A stretch of DNA of 64,000 nucleotides from Symsagittifera roscoffensis (Eukaryota; Xenacoelomorpha; Acoela; Convolutidae): assembly GCF_963678635.1 (NCBI RefSeq), contig NC_087069.1, forward strand, positions 28,560,776 to 28,624,775. The letters are read 5' to 3'. The notes beneath the pieces were generated by a model. It was not told where the DNA came from. It was given only the letters and a program-made list of their open reading frames with translations, and did no database searches. Below, piece after piece: positions 1 through 8,847 of this stretch. Every line of letters begins with the position of its first letter. Within the stretch, counting starts at the first letter, position 1. Position numbers and translations under genes: made by a program.

Positions 1-833
1 TCAATGGTTAATGGTATTACTCTTACATAATCTCTTACATAAGATATCGTACTTATTGCTTGACTTGAGATTGATTGTGGGAAGTTTATGAATGCGGGAT
101 GAGACCATTCGGGGTCCCAAACATAGTCTGACTGTTCTGTGATGGCAGTATCATCGTTTGAGTTTTGAGGTCTAAAATTTTTTCTTGCTTGTGAAATTAA
201 ATCAATATTATGTGTGAAATAATCTATTATAAACCATGCCAAAATTTTTTGTAAGTCATGTTTTGTTGGTGGTGAAACTTCATCTTTAGTGAAATTTTCT
301 TGAATTATATTTAGAAAACTAGAGAGTAGTGTGATTTCATGTCGTACTCTTATATGTTTAGATGTTTCTGTCGGTGAGACATTTGGGATTGGGATTTCGT
401 TTTCTAATATCGAGATATAACTATATATTATTGCAAAAACTTCATTGGTGAATATGGAGTTTGCTCTTTGTGAGTTATGATATTGTATGCTTTTTATATA
501 TTCTGAGAATACTTTTGAAAATTCTAAATCAAGGTCGTCTGTTTGAATTACATATTTGCTGTGATTCTGGTTTGGTGAGCTGAATTCTATGGAGTAGATT
601 CCGTATTGTTGTGTTAAGTTACATATATCTTTCAGATAGTGATCGATAATTTGTCTTTTGATTTTTACATCTGGGAACTCTGTTTTACATGGGCTGATTC
701 CGGGTTCAAACAAATTTAAGAGTAAATTCTTGCAAAATATATGCTGTCCTCTATCATTGGTTGCATCTACAATGAAGGGGAAGATATCATCATCATCTGG
801 ACTTTCTTCACCTGGGGTGTGCGTTGAGCTCAT
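1..833 (-). CDS. Unrecognised ORF B, partial, runs off the left edge
   Basis: Reading on the minus strand from the ATG at 833-831, the frame has no stop through the window edge: 277 complete codons, so the gene is incomplete. At this A+T content a random frame should hit a stop roughly every 14 codons, so the frame is almost certainly selected or only recently released from selection. The N-terminus is acidic and proline-rich (PGEESPDDDDIF). The rest is a mixed, apparently globular sequence rich in I, S and N, with few cysteines and no membrane segment that I can see. A WDPEWSHPAF stretch lies near residue 245. The start overlaps the end of ORF A by 26 bp in a different frame. I do not recognise the family. 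The compact overlapping pair suggests a mobile or virus-like element rather than a spliced host gene; that is inference. Confidence 0.7.
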   Translation of the reverse strand, partial: MSSTHTPGEESPDDDDIFPFIVDATNDRGQHIFCKNLLLNLFEPGISPCKTEFPDVKIKRQIIDHYLKDICNLTQQYGIYSIEFSSPNQNHSKYVIQTDDLDLEFSKVFSEYIKSIQYHNSQRANSIFTNEVFAIIYSYISILENEIPIPNVSPTETSKHIRVRHEITLLSSFLNIIQENFTKDEVSPPTKHDLQKILAWFIIDYFTHNIDLISQARKNFRPQNSNDDTAITEQSDYVWDPEWSHPAFINFPQSISSQAISTISYVRDYVRVIPLTI

Positions 834-1275
834 TTTTTCGTTTGATGACTGTTAATATGTAATTATCGATGTGTCTAATTGGTTGATTCCAATTGTATAA
901 GTGTACTGGTTTGTGTTTATATTGCTTTTTTATTCTTCTTTTTCCTCTTTTTGATGAATTTGAAGTTGTTTCTGAGTCGGAAAAATATAATTGATCGTGA
1001 ATTGGGCAATTTTTATCTATTGATTCTTTTAATTTATAAAGTTCGTTTAAACTGCTGGTTTCTGATTCTGAAAATGCGTTTCGGTTTTTGGAAAATCTTT
1101 TTCGTGTAATTTGTCTTTGTTTGGTTATTATTTTTCTTTTTAGTGTTTGTCGTTTTGTTCTGATATATCCAAATGTTTGTGTATGAGGTGTGATTACAAG
1201 GTCGTATTTTTTGTTATCTATTTCACAATTGTGTAAAACGATTGTTTGTTTATTTCCTAGGTTTTTAAATGACAT
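808..1275 (-). CDS. Unrecognised ORF A, basic 155-residue protein overlapping ORF B
   Basis: An uninterrupted frame runs from the ATG at 1275 to a TGA at 810-808. The protein is strongly basic, with two lysine/arginine-rich stretches: near residues 40-65 (motif RTKRQTLKRKIITKQRQITR) and near 108-120 (KRGKRRIKKQYKHK). A serine- and acid-rich segment (FSDSETTSNSS) separates them. Such composition fits a nuclear or nucleic-acid-binding protein, but no known domain is recognised. The last 26 bases overlap the start of ORF B, so ORF B could be reached by re-initiation or leaky scanning. Upstream on the minus strand (higher coordinates) lies a long non-coding tract with iterated motifs that may be its leader or promoter. 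It may be part of a mobile element; function unknown. Confidence 0.6.
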   Translation of the reverse strand: MSFKNLGNKQTIVLHNCEIDNKKYDLVITPHTQTFGYIRTKRQTLKRKIITKQRQITRKRFSKNRNAFSESETSSLNELYKLKESIDKNCPIHDQLYFSDSETTSNSSKRGKRRIKKQYKHKPVHLYNWNQPIRHIDNYILTVIKRKNELNAHPR

Positions 1276-1354
1276 AAGGTTTAGGATGACGGATGCAAAA
1301 GGTTGTTAAATGATTTCTATTTTCTTAGACTGTTAGTCCTTACAATTTTTTGGT

Positions 1355-1920
1355 TAGCTTAACCTGGGTCTATTTGTTCAGGGTTGGAGAGAAAAGTATA
1401 TCGATTCCGAAGAATGATTTTTTACTTTCTCGTGGCTAGTATAAGCTAAGGTGTTAACTTACTTAATCTTACTTAAGGGTAGTGATTGTGTTCAAGGGTT
1501 GGAGAATAGTAAATCGATCCACAAGGTTCAGGTATAATTAGAACGCGAGTAGTTCGTTAGATACTATTTTAAACTTACTAAGTCTAAGATTTATCCTGGG
1601 TCTGGTAAGAGGGGGGATCAAGTGAAGGATGAATAACCGAAGTTCTTCACTGTTTATCCTAATTTGAATGATTAGTTTTGTTCAAAAATTTCTATTAGTC
1701 CTGGGTTTTTAGAAAGGGTTGGATAGTGAATCGACGTTTGAGGTCGTTAGACACTAGCTAAGTGGGTGGGGGAGAACAAAATTGTTCTTTTTGATCCAAG
1801 GATAGGCCTTGATGATCAAGTTTTAAATTTAATTAAATAGAAAATGATTTAAGATCCAATGATAAGCCTTGATGATCTGGTTTTAAAATTAAGTGAATTT
1901 AAGTTTAAAATGATTTAAAC
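1355..1920. repeat. Iterated short motifs upstream of ORF A
   Basis: A motif of the form CCTGGGT followed by GGGTTGGA and then ATCGA recurs imperfectly: CCTGGGT near 1361, 1595 and 1701, and GGGTTGGA near 1381, 1496 and 1717, each GGGTTGGA being followed about 12 bases later by ATCGA. Next comes a tandem pair of about 60 bp that begins GATCCAAGGATAGGCCTTG at 1793 and GATCCAATGATAAGCCTTG at 1853. It lies directly upstream of ORF A on the minus strand and could be a promoter, leader or long terminal repeat. No protein-coding signal is seen in it. Confidence 0.55.
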
Positions 1921-2311
1921 TTGTGTGAAGAAAAGATTTAGTGTTTTTATGATATTAGTGAGCTTATGAATGCTGTTATGTTTAGGTGATGAAGCTGGAA
2001 CAACAGGATGATTTATGATTACTAACCGTTTATTGTCATGCTACTAATTTTTATTTTGATTTTTCAATAAATATTTTTCAAACATGTTTTGTATAATACT
2101 GCAGAATTTAGGAAAACGATCTGAGATCTTTTTATCAATCGTTATTGTATATTAATAATTTTGTTTAGCGCCTGAAATGATTAGGAAGATTGACTTCAAG
2201 ATTTTATGTTTGCAAATGAAAATCTAAATTCATTGCTAATAAAATTCTAAATACAAAAGTTTGTGTTGGCTTTTGCCGAACTATCATATAACTATATGGT
2301 AAGTTTCTACT

Positions 2312-2548
2312 TTATCGTATGTCGTCTCTGGTTCGAGGTCTTCTTCCAATTCCGGGTAGTTCTGTTATCGTTCGGAATATTGGCTCTGATCTATTGAGTC
2401 GTAGAGACATTTCGATTAAATTATCGTCGTATAACATTTTGTAAATGTTTTGTCTAATTTCTAATCTATTATTGGTTAATTCTAAGCTACTAAGGTCTTG
2501 TTCGAGACTTATGGTCGCACCAGATGAGTTAGGACCGATGTGGTTAAC
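2312..2548 (-). other. Possible coding segment without a start codon
   Basis: On the minus strand a frame stays open for 78 codons between a TGA at 2551-2549 and a TAA at 2314-2312. It has no early methionine. The translation has a leucine- and glutamate-rich, helix-like start (SLEQDLSSLELTNNRLEIRQ) and an arginine-rich end (GIGRRPRTRDDIR). It could be an exon or a decayed piece of the same element that carries ORFs A and B. The family is unrecognised, and chance cannot be excluded. Confidence 0.25.
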
Positions 2549-2792
2549 TCATAGAGTAATTTCGGATAGGGTACACCGTCTGCTCGTCACGCTATCTTAT
2601 TTTCGGCCGGATAGATTCGTGCAACTTCTTAGTCTAATACCGATCCTAATCTTACTCTTATACTTATCTAGTCTCAGGTTGTTTAACTAGTCTCTGCTAG
2701 GCTCAATAGATCTAGGGTATACTGGTTTATTGCGGCTGCTGAAGTTCTCGGGAGAGTCCAACTAATTTCTAAGTTAAATTCAAATCTCTCTG

Positions 2793-2820
2793 GTGCTGAA
2801 ATTACAAGTAATTTCAGCAC
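2793..2820. repeat. Short perfect inverted repeat
   Basis: The arms GTGCTGAAATTAC and GTAATTTCAGCAC are exact reverse complements separated by AA. The site lies between the left-edge ORF region and the superoxide dismutase gene. It could be the tip of a foldback element or a hairpin; nothing around it decides. Confidence 0.6.
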
Positions 2821-3457
2821 TTACAAATAAGTGGATTGTTAGTCAGATGGATCATGATTGGTTAATATTAAATACTTTACATTGGTAAAATATATAATTT
2901 ATCCAATCGTAAAATGTAGTTTAGATCAGGTTCGACTAACCTTGTTTCTTCTATCCTACCCAAATCTAGACATGTGGGCGTTCAAAATCAACTGAAAGAA
3001 TTTTTGTTTCTTTCATAGTGAGTTAAAACTCTTGAGAGTTTGCTTTCAATTAAGTTATTAATAAGTTTTGGAAAGTTTGGGCAATTTAAATTGGTATTTT
3101 CAGTGTTTTTTGCTAATTAAGTAAGCTCTTTGTGGGTGATAAAGTAAGTTATAAATTCTATGTGCAATTTGTTTATAAATTTGTCATACTTTTTTGATAA
3201 TTTAATTAATGATTTCTCAAAGAACTCGTGATGTCTTAATTTTTCTATAGCACACCTTTTTATAGCATATCATTAAAAAAACGATTGTTCACTTCTTTAT
3301 TTTTAGCATTCACTTCATCTTTAAAAATCTAAAACTGCACGAACTTTTGTGCCATATTGTGGTCTAATTTTCATCATATTATCGAACATTAACCGCTTGA
3401 GTACACTTTTGTTGTGCTTAAGTAAAAATTCTGTAGGTATAAAGACAAGAATATAAC
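2821..3457. other. Upstream region of the superoxide dismutase gene
   Basis: An A+T-rich stretch without recognisable coding sequence. It must contain the promoter and 5' untranslated region of the gene starting at 3458, but I see no decisive promoter motif. Confidence 0.4.
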
Positions 3458-5033
3458 ATGAAAATGAAGAGCTTGTCAGTACTATTGAGTTTTGTTCACT
3501 TGTGTTGTGGTCAGTATGGATACAACCCTGCACCAAGTCCCAGTCCCAATCCGAGTCCACCTCCATGTAGCCCAAGTGAGTTCAATGTTTGCGGAATAAT
3601 CGCTAACGTACACAAAAAAATCAGCTGAGGATGACACGCATTTTTTGTGTGAGATGCAATATTGTTATTTAGCAATAAGCATTCACAATTTTAAGTTTGT
3701 TTTTCGGAATAATTCGCCCCCTGTGGATAAAAAGATGGCCCATTAAATCGTAAGCCAGGTAGAATCCAGTAAAAGCCAGGGAACATGTTGTCTTCCAAAA
3801 CAGACTTGCCTCGAGAAACTTTAAGAGTCCAGGGCAATCCTGGACTTACTAGCAGGAGACACCCAAAAACCCTGCTAGTAAGTCTAATACAATTTTTTGA
3901 CAATCGATTGTTGAAAAAAAAACATCCTAATGCAATGCAAAACTTACTTTATTTATTTTAGATTTTAGATTTTATTGTTTCTATGTTTAAAGATAATGCT
4001 TTCTAAGGCTTAAATTTTGGAAAAACTATAGAACCATGTGAAGGCTTTAAAAAGTTCGATATTGACAATAAGCTTTTGTTTGGTGGTTTTAGGAAATGAT
4101 CCTTCGAGCGACGGTGTGTTCAGTGAGTATGGAATGTGCGTGTTCCAGGAGAACTTGAAGGGTGCACTGTTTCTACGACAGGGGGTAAGGGGGCCTTCAT
4201 GCATGATATCAGTTTAATACCAATTGGGCAATAATTGATGAAGTAACAATCTGCAAAATTTGCAGCGCGACAAGTTACTCTCGTTTCAATGGAATAAAGA
4301 ATTAGTTTTCACACAGAATCAAAAACTCGAATAAATAATTGGCAATCTATATGTCGAGTAATACCTCAATCAAATATTCTTTGTAGCTTATAGAGCCAGA
4401 TTAAACTTGTCACTCCCAGTGGGTCTTTTCGGTTATACCCCCCCCCCCCCCCCCAAATGATATAAAATAAAAACTAAAATTTTTCTTACAAAATTTGACT
4501 GATTTTCCTTAAAAATGCAGGGCTGATATCCCGTGCGTTAAATCAAGCTAGAAACTGGCAACGGCAAAAAATTCGAACTTAACGGCCATTAAAAATGCAT
4601 TAAGCATCCTTTTAATGAAATTTATGCTCAGAAAGTTGGCGAAAATTGAAGAAAGAAGTCAGTTTGCGGCTCAATTAAGTAAAAATGAGCCGCAAACTAA
4701 GAATTCGGGGGTATAACCGAAAAGCCCCTCCCAGTTGACATAAGCGACATAATCAGCCAAACTGTTGGACTGAATCTTCTTCAAATAAGTTTAAGGATTA
4801 ATGCACAGTACTTACTTCAACATAAAATTGATAAAATTGACTTTTTAGGCTTCTGGTCTGGAATACAGATTCAAAGTGAGAGGAATGAGTCAGGGACTGC
4901 ACGGAAGTCACGTGCACCAGTATGGCAGTCTGTTCCGAAGTGACTCATCACAGCAGATATGCTCAGAGAGCGGGTCCCACCACAACCCATTCGGAATGAG
5001 TCACGGGGACTTCGATGATGACATTATGAACAG
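3458..5033 (+). CDS. Extracellular Cu/Zn superoxide dismutase, three exons, 3' part not found
   Basis: Cu/Zn superoxide dismutase converts superoxide to oxygen and hydrogen peroxide. Three exons join in frame. Exon 1 (3458-3575) encodes a signal peptide (MKMKSLSVLLSFVHLCCG) and a short proline/serine linker, ending at the donor GTGAGT in phase 1. Exon 2 (4093-4184) has acceptor TTTTAG, starts in phase 1 and ends in phase 0 at GTAAGG; it encodes the strand CVFQENLKGALF. Exon 3 (4849-5033) has acceptor TTTTTAG and encodes GLHGSHVHQYG, the family signature with two copper histidines. It then encodes C-S-E-S-G-S-H-H-N-P-F and M-S-H-G, matching the conserved disulfide cysteine, the bridging histidine and a zinc histidine. 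It ends at AACAG/GTACTC in phase 2. The next exon should carry the GDLGN zinc aspartate and the electrostatic loop; I found none in the following several kb. The signal peptide argues for an extracellular form. It is either a truncated gene or one with a very distant fourth exon. Confidence 0.85.
4421..4727. mobile_element. MITE with 8-bp target-site duplication, inside SOD intron 2
   Basis: Terminal inverted repeats begin GGGTCTTTTCGGTTATACCC on the left and end GGGTATAACCGAAAAGCCC on the right, differing by one base insertion. Both are flanked by the identical octamer CTCCCAGT (4413-4420 and 4728-4735), an 8-bp target-site duplication as made by hAT- or P-type transposases. A run of 18 C follows the left repeat. 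Near the right end an internal palindrome (AGTTTGCGGCTC / GAGCCGCAAACT) is present. No coding capacity, so it is non-autonomous. It sits wholly within the second intron of the superoxide dismutase gene. Confidence 0.85.
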
Positions 5034-5768
5034 GTACTCTGTTGCGAGTAGTTTTAATTAAAAAAAAACTAAGCCAGCTGTGCAAACAAACAATGGTCAG
5101 AAAATCCGATAATGCAAGCATCGCCGAAATTAGCTAACCATTTTTCAGCGCAATCGTTAGGCGAAGCTTTTGCACCATTTGCGAAACGACACGGAAGCTC
5201 ACATACGACACTCACGTATGACAAAGCGACAAAGCGAAATAAAAGTACGCACGATACGACGAAGACACGATACTTAAGTGTCACTTTGTGTACTTTTGTA
5301 AAATTTCCACCTGAAAACAATTTCATAATATGATTTAGTTGAAAAAGAAACTATTTCACAGAAACAATGTCATCAATCATATTTGCACAAAAAGATTTCT
5401 GAACAATGTCTATCTTAAATGCAGGTTTTAATAAGCTCTTTCAGACCTTACAAGAACCTATGTAACCTTACAAGATCTTACAAATCAAGATGCAGAAGAA
5501 ATTGCTCAGCGTTTTCATTCTTTAACATTGTTCGTCGTGTTCTTTTATTGAAAAAAAATAAGAGAAAAGCAGTGTGAAAATGTTTTATCAGAAATTAGTT
5601 TATGAAAAAAGAAGTAAAGACAGCTAAATATCTTGAGCTAGATTTTTGAAAAGTTTGTTTCCTAATATATATTTGTCTCTCAATTTATGTACTAAAACTT
5701 TCATCATTATCCGATATAATTCTGATAGTATGCGGCTAAGCATCACTTTATATGTGCAGCAAGGTGGT
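5034..5768. other. Stretch after the last SOD exon, nothing recognised
   Basis: I searched this stretch for the missing superoxide dismutase exon (GDLGN motif) without success. Short open frames on both strands have no recognisable similarity. No mobile-element ends are evident. Confidence 0.4.
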
Positions 5769-6227
5769 TAGGATATTAGACGATAAGCCAATTAGACGTG
5801 ACCAACAAACATGACTTTAGACGTTAAATTGTAAAACTAGCATTTTAGACGGAAAGCAAAGGGCTAACAAAACTTATTGCCAAAAATAAATTTTCATATT
5901 TACAAAAATAGTATATGATCTCATTGCATATCAAAATATTTATCACAATTGCTTTACAAAATGTTAATTTCAAGATCATAAAACAATTTTGAAATGCATA
6001 AATTATACAACTGCGGCATGTGAAAAATGCGGAATGTGAAAATTGCGGCATGTGAAAAATTGGTTTGCATTTGAGATAGGTGAACAAACTTCTTGAACGA
6101 AAGTTAATTGTAGTCGGTAAACAAACTCCAGACACGAACGTCTAATTTCCCATATTTGTAATTTTGCATCGATGTCTAAATTCGTTTTTGTTGGTCACGT
6201 CTAACTTGCTTTTCGTCGAATTTCCTA
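5769..6227. mobile_element. MITE with long terminal inverted repeats
   Basis: The left end TAGGATATTAGACG and the right end CGTCGAATTTCCTA are inverted copies. The similarity continues for about 85 bp through the shared inner block TTAGACGTGACCAACAAA and its reverse complement TTTGTTGGTCACGTCTAA. The outermost TA on each side could be a TA target duplication, as in Tc1/mariner-type MITEs. The interior has short repeats of GCGGCATGTGAAAAAT and no coding capacity. Confidence 0.7.
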
Positions 6228-6607
6228 GGCCCCGTTCAGCAACTTTAAATCACTATTTTTAATGAGCATGATTGTTTTATTCTTACAGAAAGGCGGTATA
6301 TGAGTGAGAATGCTTAACTTCTGCCTGTTATATGAATAAGTTCTAGAAGAACACAAATTACTGAGTATGAAAACGCGTTCATGTAAAAAAAATTTGGAAA
6401 TAGTTTGTATTTTTGATTAAATAAACCATTCTTAAAACTTTTAGCTGGCACATTAAAATCTGGTTCAACGATTTAAAAGTATTCCCTCGATAAACAAGTA
6501 ATCCATATAGCATTAATGGTTTAGTGTTTGAGAACTAATGCTTCATCAAAACAGACGTTGGTACGATATATCTCATTGTTGATATATCACACTGCAATGT
6601 CAATTCA

Positions 6608-7546
6608 CCCGGGTTGACCAAAACTTCTAATCATACAATTTCCATTTATGAAAAACTTCTTGTCATACAATTCCATACAATGCCATACGTACAGAACATT
6701 GTATGAAATCTCTATGATAAACATTTTTCCATATATGAAAATTGTATGATAGGTGTTTTTCCATTTACCAAAAATTTTGATTTTTTCTTTCTAATTTAGT
6801 TTCTGAAAAATTTTCGGTTGTGTTCGCAACCGAACACAAGTGACAAAGACCTTGGTTACTCAAAACACCAAAGGTTGGACGGTCTTGCATTTACAATACA
6901 TAGCAAACGACCTGAATTTGGATGTTTTTCACAATTGCTATAACAAAAGTAACGAACTTTTATTTTTTGGCAAAATTTTTTAATGATGATTATTTTCAAA
7001 TTTTTGAATTTTCAAGTTATCAGACATTGATCAAGGCTTACATTAACACCCCATACAAAAGAAATAGGAATTTTCAGCGTTTTTGGAAAAAAAATTTTAG
7101 TGAAAAGAAAATAAAAGCCAATTTTATCGTATCCAGGACTACGTTATGCACACAAAATAACAAATTTTGCATGCAAAAAAAAATTTTGAAAAATGTTTGT
7201 TTGCGTACGAAATTCGATTTGCGGTTGAAAAAAAAACAAAAAAATTCTTGGGCCAAATTTTCAAAATTACTTGAAAATTTTTTTGTGTCGCCATCAAAAA
7301 AATGCCAGTCATACAATTCCCATATATGGGAATTGTATGATAAGCATTTTTTTTTCAAAAAACGAGAACCTCAGTTTTTTATCACCAGACTGTTTTATAA
7401 GAATCAAACATCCACAGAAATAAGTTTATACCAGTTTTCAACCATTTTTAGAATTTGTATGAAAATTGTATGACAAGCATTTTTCCATACACTTGATGTA
7501 TGGAATTGTATGATAACCATTTTCGGTGTATGGAGGTCAACCCGGG
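6608..7546. mobile_element. Foldback element ending at the assembly gap
   Basis: CCCGGGTTGACC at 6608 and its exact reverse complement GGTCAACCCGGG at 7535-7546 bound the block. Inside, TTGTATGATAAGCATTTTTCC-like motifs recur on both strands: near 6660, 6745 and 7460-7520. There is a 32-bp perfect palindrome at 7309-7340. The right terminal repeat ends exactly where the 200-N gap starts, so the element may continue or be duplicated in the gap. A long A+T-rich frame on the plus strand inside it is low complexity and not taken as a gene. Confidence 0.65.
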
Positions 7547-7746
7547 NNNNNNNNNNNNNNNNNNNNNNNNNNNNNNNNNNNNNNNNNNNNNNNNNNNNNN
7601 NNNNNNNNNNNNNNNNNNNNNNNNNNNNNNNNNNNNNNNNNNNNNNNNNNNNNNNNNNNNNNNNNNNNNNNNNNNNNNNNNNNNNNNNNNNNNNNNNNNN
7701 NNNNNNNNNNNNNNNNNNNNNNNNNNNNNNNNNNNNNNNNNNNNNN
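7547..7746. other. Assembly gap, 200 N
   Basis: Exactly 200 N, a fixed-size scaffolding gap of unknown true length. It begins directly after the right inverted repeat of a foldback element. Confidence 0.98.
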
Positions 7747-8420
7747 GATAGAGAAATAAAAATTAAACGAACAATCACGCTTTTGCCCTCCAACAGGGCT
7801 AATTTCAAGGACGATTTGATACAAAATTTAGGCTGAGTTTTACAAAAAAAATTTTGGCTGCAAATGATCTAAAATGTATTTTCTGAAATCTCTAATTTTG
7901 ATTCGAGACAATTAGCAGTTTCTTGCCGGCTCCGACAACGCTATTTATCACAATATCTATTTTTTTTTCTATTAGAGCAAAACCGAGTAAAAATATTATC
8001 ATGCCATTTGAATCATTTTAAAGGAAATAATTGCATTAATCACTGTGACAAGTTTTTTCAATTCTTTTGTTTCTCCACATAAAACATTGAGACTTTCAGA
8101 AAAAGTATTTCAGGTCATTTGCAGTTGGTCGATGCAGAAAAATTGGTAAAAATTTGAGTTAGATGTTGTCAATTTAAACGAAAAAATAGACACACAGGGA
8201 ATTTTTTGCGTTAAATTTTTTCCTATAATGTACAGTAGTCTTCATGGCCAAAGCTCACCTAGTTCAGTAGAAACTAATTTTCAGTTTTACCATCCGTAAT
8301 CCACTTCATAACTGTTTTGTTTGGTCGACCGCAGATTATGTTCGAATTACAGTTTCGTTGAATAAAACAACTGCAGATTAGTTGGGCTGGGTATAAAATT
8401 TTGCTTGAATTTCAAAATTT
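7747..8420. other. A+T-rich stretch, nothing recognised
   Basis: Between the gap and the 2.04-kb repeat array. No coding sequence, terminal repeat or array similarity was recognised. Confidence 0.4.
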
Positions 8421-8616
8421 TGATTCTGTGATAGATAATGCCCAAATTTAGCTCATGTCGTGCTTGTTCAAAATTTTAACTAAAATCTAGATGAGCAACA
8501 AAAGTCATGGTTAGAACTAAATGCCTTTAAAGGAGGACGAAAAATCTTTAGTTTAAAGAGTGCATAATTTGCTTAAAAAATGGCAAACTGAAAAACGCAG
8601 TTGTGTAAAATTAAAA

Positions 8617-8847
8617 TTATTCAGAAGGAGGAACGATAATAACAGAGTCATAACATTTTAATATTGCCTTTAGCAATCGGCCTTGTTTCTTGCCAACTAT
8701 AAGCCATGCAGCTTGTGGTGAGTTATTTTTCCATTGAGCAGAGTATGCTAACAAGAGAGAGGCTTCATCATCGCTGTACACTTTATGTATTACATTAGCA
8801 GAAGCTACCTTTTGCACCGAGAATTTTTGTGACACATATTGAAACAC
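8617..8847 (-). pseudogene. Relic coding segment in the outermost copy of the 2.04-kb unit
   Basis: In the diverged first copy a 76-codon minus-strand frame is open up to a TAA at 8619-8617. It reads protein-like (NVIHKVYSDDEASLLLAYSA, then QAAWLIVGKKQGRLLKAILK). The same segment in the inner copies (for example 10.70-10.91 kb) aligns in translation but has stops and frameshifts. The last copy (18932-19156) keeps the SDDE and LLLAYSAQWKNN core. This suggests the unit once carried the end of a gene or transposon protein on the minus strand. The family is not recognised. Confidence 0.4.

Noticed and set aside
6922-7473. A 183-codon plus-strand frame in the foldback element
   Set aside because: Composition is almost only F, K, N, I and S, with poly-A and poly-T stretches. 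The opposite strand is open for similar reasons. No motif recognised.
7404-7836. Open frames crossing the N run
   Set aside because: They exist only because N codons are not stops.
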